From: Anaerolineaceae bacterium
Lineage (GTDB): Bacteria > Chloroflexota > Anaerolineae > Aggregatilineales > Phototrophicaceae
Direction of reading: 5' to 3'
Assembly: GCA_002702065.1 (NCBI GenBank)
Contig: NZXX01000002.1
Location: 930,001-994,000 of the forward strand
Length of the DNA stretch: 64,000 nt
In this document: piece by piece, positions 15,936-28,184 of the stretch
Layout: each line of letters begins with the position of its first letter
Position numbering within the stretch: the first letter of the stretch is position 1
Position numbers and translations under genes: made by a program
The notes under the pieces: generated by a model
Databases searched by the model: none
What the model was told of the DNA's origin: nothing
Seen by the model: only the letters and a program-made list of their open reading frames with translations

Positions 15936-18173
15936 TTACACTCCCAGCCCCAGCAGCGTGCCGACCTGATAGACGAGGACGGCGGCCAGCCAGGCAACGG
16001 CGAACGTGTAGCCGATCTGGTAGAGCGTGAAACGGGCACCGAACTCCTGTCGCATGGCGGCCACGGTCACCATGCAGGGCGTGTACAGCAGTACGAACAC
16101 CGTAAAGGCAACGGCGGCCAGTGGCGTAAACACCTGGGTCAGCGCGGCTTCGAGGGTGGTGGTGTCCTCTTCTTCGGCGTCCATGCCCAGAAAATTGGCT
16201 TCGGCCAGGTGGACGCCCGGCACGAGGTTCACCGTGCGCGGCACAATATTGACCACTTCCTGAAACGTCAAAGCCGACGCCTCGACAAAGGACGTGCCAA
16301 TCATGGTCAGGTCTGCCATCAATGTGGGGGCGGCTTCTGTCTCTGGCACTGCTTCGGCTTCACCCGCGTAAATCTGGCCCATAGTGCCGATGACCACTTC
16401 TTTGGCCACAAATCCCGTGATGAGCGAGCCGGTGGCCTGCCAGTTACCAAAACCTGCCGGGGCGAACACTGGCGAGATCGTGTCGCTGATAGTGCCAAAC
16501 ACGCTGTCTGCCGGTGCCACGTCGTTCAGGCTGCCGCTGCGGGCGGGCAGTGCCATCAGCAGCCAGATAACGACGGATGTCGCTAGAATGATGGTCCCGG
16601 CTTTGCGCACAAAACTGCTGGTGCGTTCCCACGTCTGGCGCCAGACATCACGCAGGCGCGGGACACGATAGGGCGGCAGCTCCATCACAAAGGGCTGCGG
16701 CGGCTTGTTGCGGTAAACGGTGTGCTTCAAGGCCCAGCCTGTGAACAGCGCCACCCCAATCCCCAGCAGATACATGCTGAAAATTAGGTTGCCAGCCCGT
16801 GCGCCGAAGAACGCCGCGCCGATGACCACATACACCGGCAGGCGTGCGCCACAGCTCATAAAGGTGACCAGAAAGCCGGTCAGTTTGCGGTCGCTTTCGT
16901 TTTCGAGGGTGCGGGTAGCATACACCGCCGGGACCGTGCAGCCAAACCCGACCAGCATCGGAAGGAAGCTCTTGCCATGCAGGCCCATCGCCCGCATCAC
17001 CCGGTCCATCACGAAGGCGGCCCGCGCCATGTAACCGGAGTCCTCCAGAATGCCAATGGCGAGATAGAGCGACATCAGCACCGGCACAAAGACCAGCACG
17101 CCGCCAACCCCGGCAATCACACCATCCACCAGCAGCGCTTCGACCCACGAACCGCCCAGACCTACTGCCCCCATCAGGGCCGACGCCCAGCGTGCGAGGG
17201 GACCGCTGATGACACCATCCACCCAGTCGAGGAATGGCGCGCTCACATTGGCCGTAAACTGAAAGACGACCCACATCAGCAGCAGGAAGATCGGCACGCC
17301 GTACAGGCGATGAGTCAGCACCCGGTCAATCTGGTCTGAGCGGGTTTCGAGGGCTTCGCGGGGGCGGGTCAGGGCGCTGGAAACGACCGTCTGGATGAAG
17401 CTGTAGCGACCATCTGTGATGAGTGTTTCGGCATCTTCATCCGTCGCCATTTCGATTCGGCTGGCGGCGGCTTCGGCGTGCTGGAGCAGGGTACGATGCG
17501 CCTGCAAGCGGCTGATCAGGTCTTCGTCGGCTTCGAGCAGTTTGAGGGCCAGCCAGCGCGGGCGATAGCGCCGGGCGAGGTCCGGGATGGTCTGGATCCG
17601 TGCGGTAAGCTGGGCAATTTCCTGTTCCAGCACCGGCATATAGCGGATGGTCACCGGGTTGGTGGTGTCGGTCGCTGCCACCTGTCGGATCGCTGCCTTG
17701 AGTGCATCCACACCAATGCCGCTGTTTCCCACGGTCTCGATTACAGGCATACCATTGAGCTGCACAGACAGTTTGCTGGCGTCGATGGTCAGGCCGCGGC
17801 TGCGGGCAATATCGCTCATGTTCAGCGCGACAATGACCGGCACTTCCAGTTCGAGCAGCTGCGTCACCAGATACAGGTTGCGTTCCAGATTGGCGGCATC
17901 GACCACGGCAACGACTGCGCCCGGTTGTTCGTTGATGATGAAATCACGCGAGATGACTTCTTCGCTGGAGTACGCTGTCAGGCTGTAGGTGCCGGGCAGA
18001 TCAACGACGATCACGTCCTGCCCATCCAGATGCAGGCGGCCTTCCTTCTTTTCGACGGTCTTCCCCGGCCAGTTGCCCACGTGCTGCCGTGCGCCGGTCA
18101 GGGCGTTGAACAGCGTGCTCTTTCCGACGTTCGGGTTGCCTGCCATGGCGATAGTGATGGGTTGTGCGACCAT
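15936..18173 (-). CDS. feoB: Ferrous iron transporter FeoB
   Basis: The 745-residue membrane GTPase starts with the G domain: [16 protein letters not shown] (G1), VDLPGTYSL (G3) and ALNMSD (G4), followed by a helical GDI region and the membrane part with two Gate motifs (around [29 protein letters not shown] and the later CMVTVAAM). It imports Fe(II) across the cytoplasmic membrane. The ATG at 18173 is followed from feoA by one base, showing tight coupling; upstream starts lie inside feoA. GAGAGGG is 9 nt upstream. The gene is in an operon fur-feoA, feoA, feoB, feoC. Confidence 0.97.
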   Translation of the reverse strand: MVAQPITIAMAGNPNVGKSTLFNALTGARQHVGNWPGKTVEKKEGRLHLDGQDVIVVDLPGTYSLTAYSSEEVISRDFIINEQPGAVVAVVDAANLERNLYLVTQLLELEVPVIVALNMSDIARSRGLTIDASKLSVQLNGMPVIETVGNSGIGVDALKAAIRQVAATDTTNPVTIRYMPVLEQEIAQLTARIQTIPDLARRYRPRWLALKLLEADEDLISRLQAHRTLLQHAEAAASRIEMATDEDAETLITDGRYSFIQTVVSSALTRPREALETRSDQIDRVLTHRLYGVPIFLLLMWVVFQFTANVSAPFLDWVDGVISGPLARWASALMGAVGLGGSWVEALLVDGVIAGVGGVLVFVPVLMSLYLAIGILEDSGYMARAAFVMDRVMRAMGLHGKSFLPMLVGFGCTVPAVYATRTLENESDRKLTGFLVTFMSCGARLPVYVVIGAAFFGARAGNLIFSMYLLGIGVALFTGWALKHTVYRNKPPQPFVMELPPYRVPRLRDVWRQTWERTSSFVRKAGTIILATSVVIWLLMALPARSGSLNDVAPADSVFGTISDTISPVFAPAGFGNWQATGSLITGFVAKEVVIGTMGQIYAGEAEAVPETEAAPTLMADLTMIGTSFVEASALTFQEVVNIVPRTVNLVPGVHLAEANFLGMDAEEEDTTTLEAALTQVFTPLAAVAFTVFVLLYTPCMVTVAAMRQEFGARFTLYQIGYTFAVAWLAAVLVYQVGTLLGLGV

Positions 18174-18174
18174 G

Positions 18175-18438
18175 TTATACGTCCCTCTCAAAGTGGCGAA
18201 CCATAATTTTCTGCGCCATTCCCCGCCCGATTGCCAGGCGTGCATCGTTCTTCACCGCGAGGATAACAGGCCCGCAGTGATCGTCCTGCACCACCCGAAC
18301 ATGCATGCCGATATTCAGCCCCAGATCGCCTAATCGCTGCCGCAGTTTGCCTCCGGCACGAATTTCAGTCAGGGCGACGGTCTGGCCACGGGTGGCAAAT
18401 GTCAGCGGAAAACTATCGGAAACATCCACGTTGTTCAT
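18175..18438 (-). CDS. feoA: FeoA protein (stand-alone)
   Basis: An 87-residue SH3-like FeoA with [30 protein letters not shown] and an end block [25 protein letters not shown]. FeoA interacts with FeoB and is needed for iron uptake. The gene overlaps the end of the fur-feoA fusion gene by 4 bp (ATGA) and ends one base before feoB. It is the second FeoA domain in the operon, sequence-divergent from the fused one, so the operon supplies two different FeoA units. Confidence 0.95.
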   Translation of the reverse strand: MNNVDVSDSFPLTFATRGQTVALTEIRAGGKLRQRLGDLGLNIGMHVRVVQDDHCGPVILAVKNDARLAIGRGMAQKIMVRHFERDV

Positions 18439-19115
18439 TGTGAGCTGCCTTGTTCGGATAATTCGATTTCGACCAGTGCTGCTTCAGATTTGCGCAATGA
18501 AAGGTGGTAGCCACGCACCAGATATTCCACCGGGTCACCCATCGGCGCGGCCCGAACCATTTCGACGTTGATGCCCCGGACAAGCCCCATATCCATCAAA
18601 CGGCGGCGCACCAGCCCGGTTCCGGTAATGCGACGTATGGTGGCGCACTGGCCGCCTTGCAGCTGGTCTAAAGTCATGGTGGGTTTCTCCTTGCGGCAGT
18701 CTGCGCACAAACCACCTGCGCACAGGCACAGGGTCAGTTCGTCCACATCCAGCTGTGTGCTCAAATCCTGTTTCAGTTGTTCGATCATGTCGGAATGAAA
18801 GGTGATGACCTGACCACAATGGCGGCAGGTAAAATGAAACGTATCTTCGTGATTATGGATGCGATAGACCTTGCGTTCATGGTCGCTGGATACATAATGC
18901 GATGTGATGATCTGCGCTTCTTCCAGCGTGTGCAGCGTGCGGTAGATGGTGGGCAGGCTGATGTTCGGGTCGTGGGTGGTGGCCAGCTGGTGAAGCTGGT
19001 CGGCATCCATGTCGCCGTCGTGGCTGGCAAGCAGGTCGAGCAGCAGGGTACGCTGGGGGGTGATGCGCCCGCCGCTGGCTCGGATCAGATTGATGGCTTG
19101 CTGCTGAAAAGACAT
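18435..19115 (-). CDS. fur: Fur-FeoA fusion protein
   Basis: Residues 1-145 are a Fur-family repressor: winged helix (ITPQRTLLLDLLASHDGDMDADQLHQLA, LPTIYRTLHTLEEA), the metal region HNHEDTFHFTC, and two cysteine pairs, CRHC and a later C-x2-C. Without a stop codon the frame continues at about residue 147 into a FeoA domain (TLDQLQGGQCATIRRITGTG to AALVEI). An in-frame ATG at 18677 with AAGGAG 9 nt upstream may also give a free 80-residue FeoA. The fusion joins the sensor of iron to a component of its uptake system. Usual Fur is 130-150 residues, so the length of 226 is due to the extra domain. Zur or PerR specificity is not excluded. Confidence 0.9.
   Translation of the reverse strand: MSFQQQAINLIRASGGRITPQRTLLLDLLASHDGDMDADQLHQLATTHDPNISLPTIYRTLHTLEEAQIITSHYVSSDHERKVYRIHNHEDTFHFTCRHCGQVITFHSDMIEQLKQDLSTQLDVDELTLCLCAGGLCADCRKEKPTMTLDQLQGGQCATIRRITGTGLVRRRLMDMGLVRGINVEMVRAAPMGDPVEYLVRGYHLSLRKSEAALVEIELSEQGSSQ
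18677..18692 (-). promoter_or_regulatory. Internal ribosome binding site and ATG for the FeoA half of the fusion
   Basis: AAGGAG (18687-18692, minus strand) precedes the in-frame ATG ending at 18677 by 9 nt. The codons lie exactly at the Fur-FeoA junction (RKEKPTM). Dual expression of the fusion and of a separate FeoA is possible. Confidence 0.5.
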
Positions 19116-19134
19116 GTGTGTTTACGCTGCTTAT

Positions 19135-19149
19135 TGCAAATAACTTACA
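19135..19149 (-). promoter_or_regulatory. Candidate Fur box before the iron operon
   Basis: TGTAAGTTATTTGCA (minus strand) has 7-1-7 symmetry with five of seven positions matching, the layout of Fur-family operators. It lies 19 nt before the start of the fur-feoA gene, suggesting autoregulation of the whole operon. Confidence 0.45.
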
Positions 19150-19303
19150 ATAGACAGTGTAGAGCGTTCCCAAACGCGCCAGAAAGTGATGAATATCACC
19201 TGGTATAGCCCGTAAGTCACTTTACTGGCTGATCAGATGATGTTGCTCTGGACGAATAAATGAATATGCAGCGTGTGTAAAAATATTTCACACGGGTTAA
19301 GTT

Positions 19304-19966
19304 TTAGCCTGATGCTGCGGTGACGCTGGCAAGGCTCAAAAAGCGATACAGCGCTTCGACATCGCCCTCTATCTGAACGAGACCATCAGCTACCGCCGCG
19401 TCGGGTTGAAGCTGCCCGGCGAACAGCCCCATGAACACTGGCATCGTCGTGTGGAAAATCACGTCGGCGTGCTGGGTATGCCCCTGGCACATCTGAAGCG
19501 CACCGTCCGCTACCTGTACCTGAAGCACTTCATCATCGATATGGAGTTCGTAGGTTTCGTTGAGCGCTGTGGCCTGCTCCGGGTGGAAAAATGCCTGAAT
19601 GGCCAGCGTGGTTGCACCCATGCTGGGCAGCGCGACCCCTTCCAGCGAATCCGGCAGGAACTGGCTGCCCCATTTGCCCAGTTCGATCATGGCGGTTTGC
19701 AGTGATTGCCCCAGCGGAGTCAATTCATATACGGTTGAACCAGCCGGTGGCGGCAGGACCCGGCGGCCCACAATGCCCTGCTGTTCCAACCCTTTCAGGC
19801 GGTCGGAAAGCAGGTTGGTGCTGATGCCCGGCAGCCCGGCCACCAGGTCCGTGAACCGGCGCGGCCCAGCCAGTAATTCGCGAATAATCAACAGCGTCCA
19901 GCGTTCGCCAACCACATCCAGGGCACAGGCGAGCGCACAAAATTGGTTGTAACGTCGGTTTTTCAT
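19304..19966 (-). CDS. HxlR-family regulator with SCP2-like C-terminal domain
   Basis: The first 115 residues are an HxlR winged helix: MKNRRYNQFCALACALDVVGERWTLLIIREL contains the conserved Cys and VGERW, followed by GPRRFTDL, LPGISTNLLSDRLKGLEQQGIV and YELTPLG. The C-terminal 100 residues resemble a sterol-carrier (SCP2)-like ligand pocket, an arrangement found in several HxlR proteins of Chloroflexota and actinobacteria. It is divergent from the DHA2 efflux gene 350 bp away and may control it. No Shine-Dalgarno sequence precedes ATG 19966 or the earlier ATG 19987; the message may be leaderless. Confidence 0.85.
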   Translation of the reverse strand: MKNRRYNQFCALACALDVVGERWTLLIIRELLAGPRRFTDLVAGLPGISTNLLSDRLKGLEQQGIVGRRVLPPPAGSTVYELTPLGQSLQTAMIELGKWGSQFLPDSLEGVALPSMGATTLAIQAFFHPEQATALNETYELHIDDEVLQVQVADGALQMCQGHTQHADVIFHTTMPVFMGLFAGQLQPDAAVADGLVQIEGDVEALYRFLSLASVTAASG

Positions 19967-20038
19967 GGGGGTTAGTATATAGAACATAAGGGATTATTCA
20001 AATACGACATTTAATAGAAGTTTATTTGAACTGGGTGC

Positions 20039-20067
20039 TTGACTTTTTGAAGTATCAGATGTATTCT
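20039..20067 (+). promoter_or_regulatory. Sigma-70-type promoter before the DHA2 transporter
   Basis: TTGACT (20039-20044) and TATTCT (20062-20067) are 17 bp apart. The transcript would have a leader of about 240 nt before the ATG at 20318; nothing else with support was found in the 19967-20317 stretch. Confidence 0.5.
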
Positions 20068-20317
20068 GTAGAACGTGTGTGCGATTAATGGCCGGTGCAG
20101 GTTCTTTTATAATCAGGGGGAGAACACCTGCGCGGCCTTCATCCCAGGGCGTGGCTGAAAACAGGGGATGGTGGAGCTGAAGCTGTCATTAAGTACAGGC
20201 TCAGCCTGGTCGCTGGCACATTCACATATATTCCACTTTGATGAACAATGACATTGGTGATCGACGCGTTTCGGTTAACGCTGCTGTTTGACGCTTGCTG
20301 AGGAGAAAGACTCACCT

Positions 20318-21916
20318 ATGACTACTCTTAGACCACCCCGGGCTGGACGACGCGAATGGATTGGGCTGGCGGTACTGATGCTGCCCACATTGCTCATCGC
20401 TATGGACCTGACGGTGCTGCACCTGGCGGTGCCGTCCCTCAGTGCGGATCTTCAACCAACCAGCTCGCAGCTGCTGTGGATCACGGATATTTATGGCTTC
20501 ATGATTGCCGGGTCGCTCATCACTATGGGCACGCTGGGCGACCGCATTGGCCGGCGCAAGCTGCTGCTCAGCGGTGCTGCGGCTTTTGGTCTGGCTTCCG
20601 TGCTGGCGGCGTTCTCGACCAGCGCCGGGATGCTGATTGCCGCCCGCGCCCTGCTGGGCATCGCCGGGGCCACCCTGATGCCATCCACCATGTCGCTGAT
20701 CCGCAATATGTTCCTTGATCCGCGCCAGCGCACGGCGGCGATTGGCGTCTGGGTGTCGGGTTTTTCGGTTGGCAGTGCGATTGGTCCGCTGATCGGTGGG
20801 CTGCTGCTGGAGAATTTTTCGTGGGGGTCGGTGTTCTTGCTCGGCGTGCCGGTGATGGCGGTGCTGCTGGTGGCGGGGCCGCTGCTGCTGCCGGAGTATA
20901 AAGACCCTCATCCGGGCCGGTTCGACCTGCTCAGCGCGGGGATGTCGCTGGCGGCGGTGCTGCTGGTCATCTACGGGCTGAAGCAGGTGGCCGAATATGG
21001 CCTGACGCCGCTGGCGGTCGGTTCGGTGCTTGCCGGGTTGGGCACTGGCTTTGCCTTCGTCCGCCGGCAGCGCAGCCTGACGGATCCGCTGATTGATCTG
21101 CGCTTGTTCCGGGTGCCCGCATTCAGCGCGTCACTGGCGACTTATACGCTGGGCATTTTCTTCGGGTTCGGCACCTTCCTGTTTATCGCGCAGTATCTGC
21201 AACTGGTGCTGGGGTTATCGCCGCTGCAAGCCGGGTTGTGGTCTGTGCCGGGGGCCATCGCCTTTATTCTGGGTTCCAACCTGGCGCCACGGGTGGTGCG
21301 GCACATTCGACCCGCCTACGTGGTGGCCGGTGGGCTGGCGGTGGCGGCGCTGGGGATGGTGCTGCTGACTCAAACGGGCATCGACTCGCTCAACTATGTC
21401 GTCATTGGCAACGCCATGATGTCACTCGGCTTCGGGTTCACCTTCACACTGACGGTTGATCTGGTTGTGGGGGCGGCGCCGCCAGAGCGTGCGGGCGCAG
21501 CATCGGCCATCGCAGAAACCGGCGCGGAACTGGGTGGTGCGCTCGGCCTCGCGATTCTGGGTACGTTAGGCATGGCGATCTATCGCAGCCAGGTGGTGGC
21601 GGGGATGCCAGCCGGGGTTTCACCGGAGATCGCACACGCTGCACAGGAGACATTAGGGGCCGCCATGATCGCTGCCGCTCAGCTGCCGGCACCGGTGGGC
21701 GCAGAACTGGTTCACACGGCCAGCCTCGCCTTTGTGCATGGCCTGCAAGTGCTGTCGCTGATCGGTGTTGTCGGCTTTGCCGGTCTGGTGGTGCTGACCA
21801 CAACCATGCTGCGCAAGGTCGAACCGCACACCGAAATCGAGGAAGAACCGGATTTTGCCGTTGAGACGGGCGGCTTGTCTGTTGTGCCACAGCCGGAAAT
21901 GCCGGTTGGGGATTAG
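20318..21916 (+). CDS. DHA2-family (14-helix) MFS drug-efflux transporter
   Basis: The 532-residue protein has about 14 membrane segments. Motif D1 is seen as AMDLTVLHLAVPSL, motif A as GTLGDRIGRRKLLL, and motif C-like GFSVGSAIGPLIGGLLLENFSW, all typical of QacA/EmrB-like proton antiporters. It exports cationic or lipophilic toxic compounds; the substrate cannot be read from the sequence. Translation starts at ATG 20318 with GGAG about 12 nt upstream; the upstream TTG at 20288 is less likely. Divergent HxlR and downstream AraC regulator genes are both candidates for its control. Confidence 0.9.
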   Translation: MTTLRPPRAGRREWIGLAVLMLPTLLIAMDLTVLHLAVPSLSADLQPTSSQLLWITDIYGFMIAGSLITMGTLGDRIGRRKLLLSGAAAFGLASVLAAFSTSAGMLIAARALLGIAGATLMPSTMSLIRNMFLDPRQRTAAIGVWVSGFSVGSAIGPLIGGLLLENFSWGSVFLLGVPVMAVLLVAGPLLLPEYKDPHPGRFDLLSAGMSLAAVLLVIYGLKQVAEYGLTPLAVGSVLAGLGTGFAFVRRQRSLTDPLIDLRLFRVPAFSASLATYTLGIFFGFGTFLFIAQYLQLVLGLSPLQAGLWSVPGAIAFILGSNLAPRVVRHIRPAYVVAGGLAVAALGMVLLTQTGIDSLNYVVIGNAMMSLGFGFTFTLTVDLVVGAAPPERAGAASAIAETGAELGGALGLAILGTLGMAIYRSQVVAGMPAGVSPEIAHAAQETLGAAMIAAAQLPAPVGAELVHTASLAFVHGLQVLSLIGVVGFAGLVVLTTTMLRKVEPHTEIEEEPDFAVETGGLSVVPQPEMPVGD

Positions 21917-22011
21917 CGCCACGCCTGAAAGTCATCATGTCGGGGAGGGCCAGTGCGCCCTCCTGTTGGGTAACTGGCGATTTAGCAAAGTGCGTGATAA
22001 GGCCGTCAGAC

Positions 22012-22707
22012 ATGGGAGAAGCTGAAAAGTTGAGCGCGTTCATGGAGGGGCGAACATCCGACTCGCCGTATATCGAAATGGTCTGGCGGGGCCGGGTCGG
22101 GCAGAATTACGCGCCTGTGTGCCCGGCGGATGTGCGCTGGAACCTGCTGTTCGTCAAGGATAAGGACTCGGTACGCGTCACAGCGGAGGGTGCCACAACG
22201 CAGTGTGTGCCGAAAACGCAGCCAGAGGGGCTCGAATTTCTGGTGATCAAGTTTAAGCTTGGTGTGTTCGTGCCCTATCTGCCCGCCAATCACCTGCTCA
22301 ATGGCGACGCGCTGCTGCCGGAAGCCAACCGCCAATCCTTCTGGCTGGATGGTTTCGCATGGCAACTGCCAGACTACGAGAATGTGGAAGCATTTGTCGA
22401 CCGGCTCGTCCGCAATGACGTGCTGGTGACCGACCCTATTGTGTATGCGACGCTTCAGGAACAGCCCCAACCTGTGTCGTCGCGCACGGTGCGGCGGCGC
22501 TTTTTGCAGGCAACCGGCCTCACCCCGGCGGCGATCCAGCAAATTGAACGTGCGAACCGGGCGGCGGCGCTGCTGGGGCAGGGTGCGTCGATTCTTGACG
22601 CCGTTTATGAAGCTGGCTATGCCGATCAGCCCCACATGACGCGGTCATTCAAGCGATTTATCGGACAGACTCCGGCGCAGATTTCGCGCATGAACCAGCC
22701 CGCGTAA
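22012..22707 (+). CDS. AraC-family regulator
   Basis: The C-terminal part has the AraC helix-turn-helix pair: VSSRTVRRRFLQATGLTPAAIQQIERANRAAALL and DAVYEAGYADQPHMTRSFKRFIGQTPAQISRM. The N-terminal 130 residues resemble the beta-barrel sensory domain of the DUF6597/YesN-like group (ADVRWNLLFVKDKDSVRV). Start choice is uncertain: ATG 22012 has AAGG about 10 nt upstream, and the frame is open back to 21937. It lies 95 bp behind the efflux gene. Confidence 0.82.
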   Translation: MGEAEKLSAFMEGRTSDSPYIEMVWRGRVGQNYAPVCPADVRWNLLFVKDKDSVRVTAEGATTQCVPKTQPEGLEFLVIKFKLGVFVPYLPANHLLNGDALLPEANRQSFWLDGFAWQLPDYENVEAFVDRLVRNDVLVTDPIVYATLQEQPQPVSSRTVRRRFLQATGLTPAAIQQIERANRAAALLGQGASILDAVYEAGYADQPHMTRSFKRFIGQTPAQISRMNQPA

Positions 22708-22786
22708 TTGTCCATTTTGTTCAAGACAGTGCTCCGGTATTGCTCTATGCTAAATGCATACGATCAGCAATTAAGGAGCGAACACC

Positions 22787-23368
22787 ATGCGTAAAATCAT
22801 CAGTCTCATTCACCTGTCGCTCGATGGCCTGACTTCTGGCCCGAATGACGAACTGGACTGGATCACCTACGACCGCGAACTGGAACAATATGCCCATTCT
22901 ATGCACGACCTGACGGATGCGGTTATCTGGGGCCGCAAGACCTACGAAGGCATGGCCGGTTACTGGCTGACCGTGCCCGGCAACCCCGACAGCACCGAAC
23001 CCGAACGTGAGCATGCCCGCTGGCTGGACAACGCGACCAAGATCGTCGTGTCGCGCACGCTGGACCGTATTGACTGGAACGGCCTCGACAACACGGTGCT
23101 CATCAAAGACAACCTTGCGGAAACGATCAACACGATCAAACAGCAGCCGGGCAAGGACATCTGGTTCCTCGGCAGCCCCAACCTCGCGCAGACCTTCATG
23201 CAGCTTGACCTGATCGACGAATATCGCATCAATATCAACCCGACGATTCTGGGTGTGGGTAAACCCTTGTTTGCCAATATCGACCGGCAGATTCCGCTCA
23301 GGCTGCTGGAATCGAACACCCTCAAAAGCGGTGTGGTCACGCTGCGCTACGAACCGGTGCGAGCCTAG
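22787..23368 (+). CDS. RibD C-terminal/dihydrofolate reductase-like protein
   Basis: The 193-residue protein belongs to the YwjB/YyaP-type branch of the DHFR/RibD_C fold: MRKIISLIHLSLDGLTSGPNDELDW, AVIWGRKTYEGMAGYW, KIVVSRTLD, DIWFLGSPNLAQTFMQLDLIDEYRININPTILG and GKPLFANI. It probably binds NADPH; it is not a housekeeping FolA, whose folate-site residues differ. AAGGAG lies 8 nt before the ATG. A strong terminator follows, so it appears to be monocistronic. Confidence 0.88.
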   Translation: MRKIISLIHLSLDGLTSGPNDELDWITYDRELEQYAHSMHDLTDAVIWGRKTYEGMAGYWLTVPGNPDSTEPEREHARWLDNATKIVVSRTLDRIDWNGLDNTVLIKDNLAETINTIKQQPGKDIWFLGSPNLAQTFMQLDLIDEYRININPTILGVGKPLFANIDRQIPLRLLESNTLKSGVVTLRYEPVRA

Positions 23369-23399
23369 CGGCGCTCGACTGAACATTTTTACGATCATC

Positions 23400-23439
23400 A
23401 AACTGGATGAGCAGGGTTGTCTCATCCAGTTTTGTTTTT
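23400..23439 (+). terminator. Rho-independent terminator of the DHFR-like gene
   Basis: AAACTGGATGAG and CTCATCCAGTTT form a perfect 12-bp stem with a 9-nt loop, followed by TGTTTTT. Confidence 0.93.
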
Positions 23440-23539
23440 AATGCAGGCTTGAATTTATGGTGCAGAATAGCTCGGCTGTGCTTGCGGGGTTGAACAAACA
23501 CTTAAGGAACGTGTTCGTTGACACAGCGATGGATAGCAG

Positions 23540-24754
23540 TTACGCCACCACCCGAACTGGCGTGCCGACCTGCGCCCAGTTAAAGAACCATTCGGCCTCG
23601 CTGACAGGCAGATTGACACATCCATGACTCATGGCGCGGCCAAAGGCGTTGTGCCAGTAAGTGCCATGCACCGCGTAGCCCTGGAAGAAATACATGGTGT
23701 AGGGCACCTGCGGTAGGAAATAATCCGGCCCGCTCATGTCGTCCGCAACGTATTTGACATAGACACTGTAATCGCCCAGTACGGTTGGGGTTTTGGGCAG
23801 CCCGGTTGAAACCAGATGCGACCGGATGAGTTCGCCATTTTCATAGGCATAAATGCGCTGTGTGCTCACCGAAACCACAATAGCCTTGCCCGCGCTGGTG
23901 GACGGGGGTGGGGCATCCGTTTTGTCAGGCACGTACACACCGCCAGCGGGGATTAAGAGTTCCTGGCCAACATAGAGCAAGTCCGGATTGGTGATGCCGT
24001 TCAGGTTCACAATATCCGCCATTGCCACGTTGTACAGCTTGGCGATCAGCCCCAGTTCCTGCCCCTTTTCCACAATATGCGTGGTGGAAGGGCCAGTGTA
24101 ATTTTGGGCAGTGACCGCTTCCGGCTCCGGTGGGGCCACCTCAATCATGACCAGATCGAGCACGCCATCGGCCAGTTCCTGCGCGGCATTGGCCCGCAAC
24201 CGGTCCAGCATCACCGGAATGTCCATCGCCCGGCCCATCTGCGGCGGATCACCCGCCACCGGTTCGACATTAAAACGCTCGCTCAGGTCGATCAACGCGT
24301 TCTGGGTCTGCACCAGGTCGACGCGGTAGACAGGCAGCACATTTGCGCCCGGCTCGGCATTCTGGGCCTGTTCGACGGTGGCCGGGTAGTCAATCGAGAT
24401 TCCCAGACTTTGCAGCGAGACATCGTGGCTGCGCACGTTATCGGCCAGAGTGACCGTCGCGCTGCCAAACGCCTGCTGAAGCTGGGCCTCGGCGGCTTCC
24501 ACCTGTTCGCCACCCAACGCAATCCCCGCGACTGTGACGCCCTGCGGGATACGCTCGCCGGTCAGGTAGATCACCAGCAGCCCACTGAAGGCACACAGGG
24601 TCAGCATCACCGCCAGCATGAATCCACCGCCTACCAGGGCATACGGCAGCCAGCGCCGGCGGGGCGCTGACGGTGGCCGCTGCGGGTGCCGGGCCGGCTG
24701 CGGTTGTGCCTGTGTTTTGGGCGTGACCGGACGGTGAAATTGTGTCTGCTGCAT
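23540..24754 (-). CDS. Membrane-anchored L,D-transpeptidase with LysM domain
   Basis: The 404-residue protein has a Pro/Gln-rich cytoplasmic tail, one membrane helix (about 38-63), a LysM-preceding domain with repeated peptidoglycan-binding-like beta structure (70-215), a LysM motif (THIVEKGQELGLIAKLYN to LLIPAGG, about 226-270) and a YkuD catalytic domain at the end. The active site is visible as HGTYWHNAFGRAMSHGC, with Cys379 as nucleophile. Such enzymes make 3-3 crosslinks in peptidoglycan or attach proteins to it outside the membrane. The start ATG has only weak SD similarity. No partner gene is adjacent; the beta-galactosidase lies divergently 298 bp away, and that intergenic stretch shows nothing I can name. 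Confidence 0.92.
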   Translation of the reverse strand: MQQTQFHRPVTPKTQAQPQPARHPQRPPSAPRRRWLPYALVGGGFMLAVMLTLCAFSGLLVIYLTGERIPQGVTVAGIALGGEQVEAAEAQLQQAFGSATVTLADNVRSHDVSLQSLGISIDYPATVEQAQNAEPGANVLPVYRVDLVQTQNALIDLSERFNVEPVAGDPPQMGRAMDIPVMLDRLRANAAQELADGVLDLVMIEVAPPEPEAVTAQNYTGPSTTHIVEKGQELGLIAKLYNVAMADIVNLNGITNPDLLYVGQELLIPAGGVYVPDKTDAPPPSTSAGKAIVVSVSTQRIYAYENGELIRSHLVSTGLPKTPTVLGDYSVYVKYVADDMSGPDYFLPQVPYTMYFFQGYAVHGTYWHNAFGRAMSHGCVNLPVSEAEWFFNWAQVGTPVRVVA

Positions 24755-25049
24755 AGATTATTAACCTGTCGAACCTGAGTGTATAGGTTAAGTGTAAGCG
24801 ATTTTTGTCTGCTTCGGACCATGCCTACATGTCAAAAACCCTACGCCTGACCACCGATCCAACTCACGCCTGATATGGCAGAATCTGATGGACCAACAAC
24901 CACTCGCGCGGTTAATGGTCTGGATCAAAGTTACGCTTATCGGGCGAGCACCACGCAGCAGGCCGTCGCGAATTGGCTATCGGCTGCTGAGCTTTTTGCC
25001 TGAGTGATTGCCCGTGTGTTAAGTTTATGAGTTGCAACTTCAGGAGTGA

Positions 25050-28106
<3,057 letters not shown>

Positions 28107-28110
28107 TTCA

Positions 28111-28147
28111 TAAAAAGAGGGCAAGCATGGTATTCATGTTTGCCCTC
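28111..28147 (-). terminator. Terminator of the GH66/GH15 operon
   Basis: GAGGGCAAGCATG and CATGTTTGCCCTC form a long stem around GTATT; on the minus strand it is followed by TCTTTTTA. Located 37 nt after the GH15 stop. On the plus strand no T-run follows, so it mainly serves the minus-strand operon. Confidence 0.88.
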
Positions 28148-28184
28148 CAAACCAAGGTCTTCTGTGAAACAACTGCTGCTTCGG

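Noticed and set aside
20088-20180. Possible 30-codon leader frame before the DHA2 gene
   Set aside because: No ribosome binding site and no conserved pattern; too short to support.
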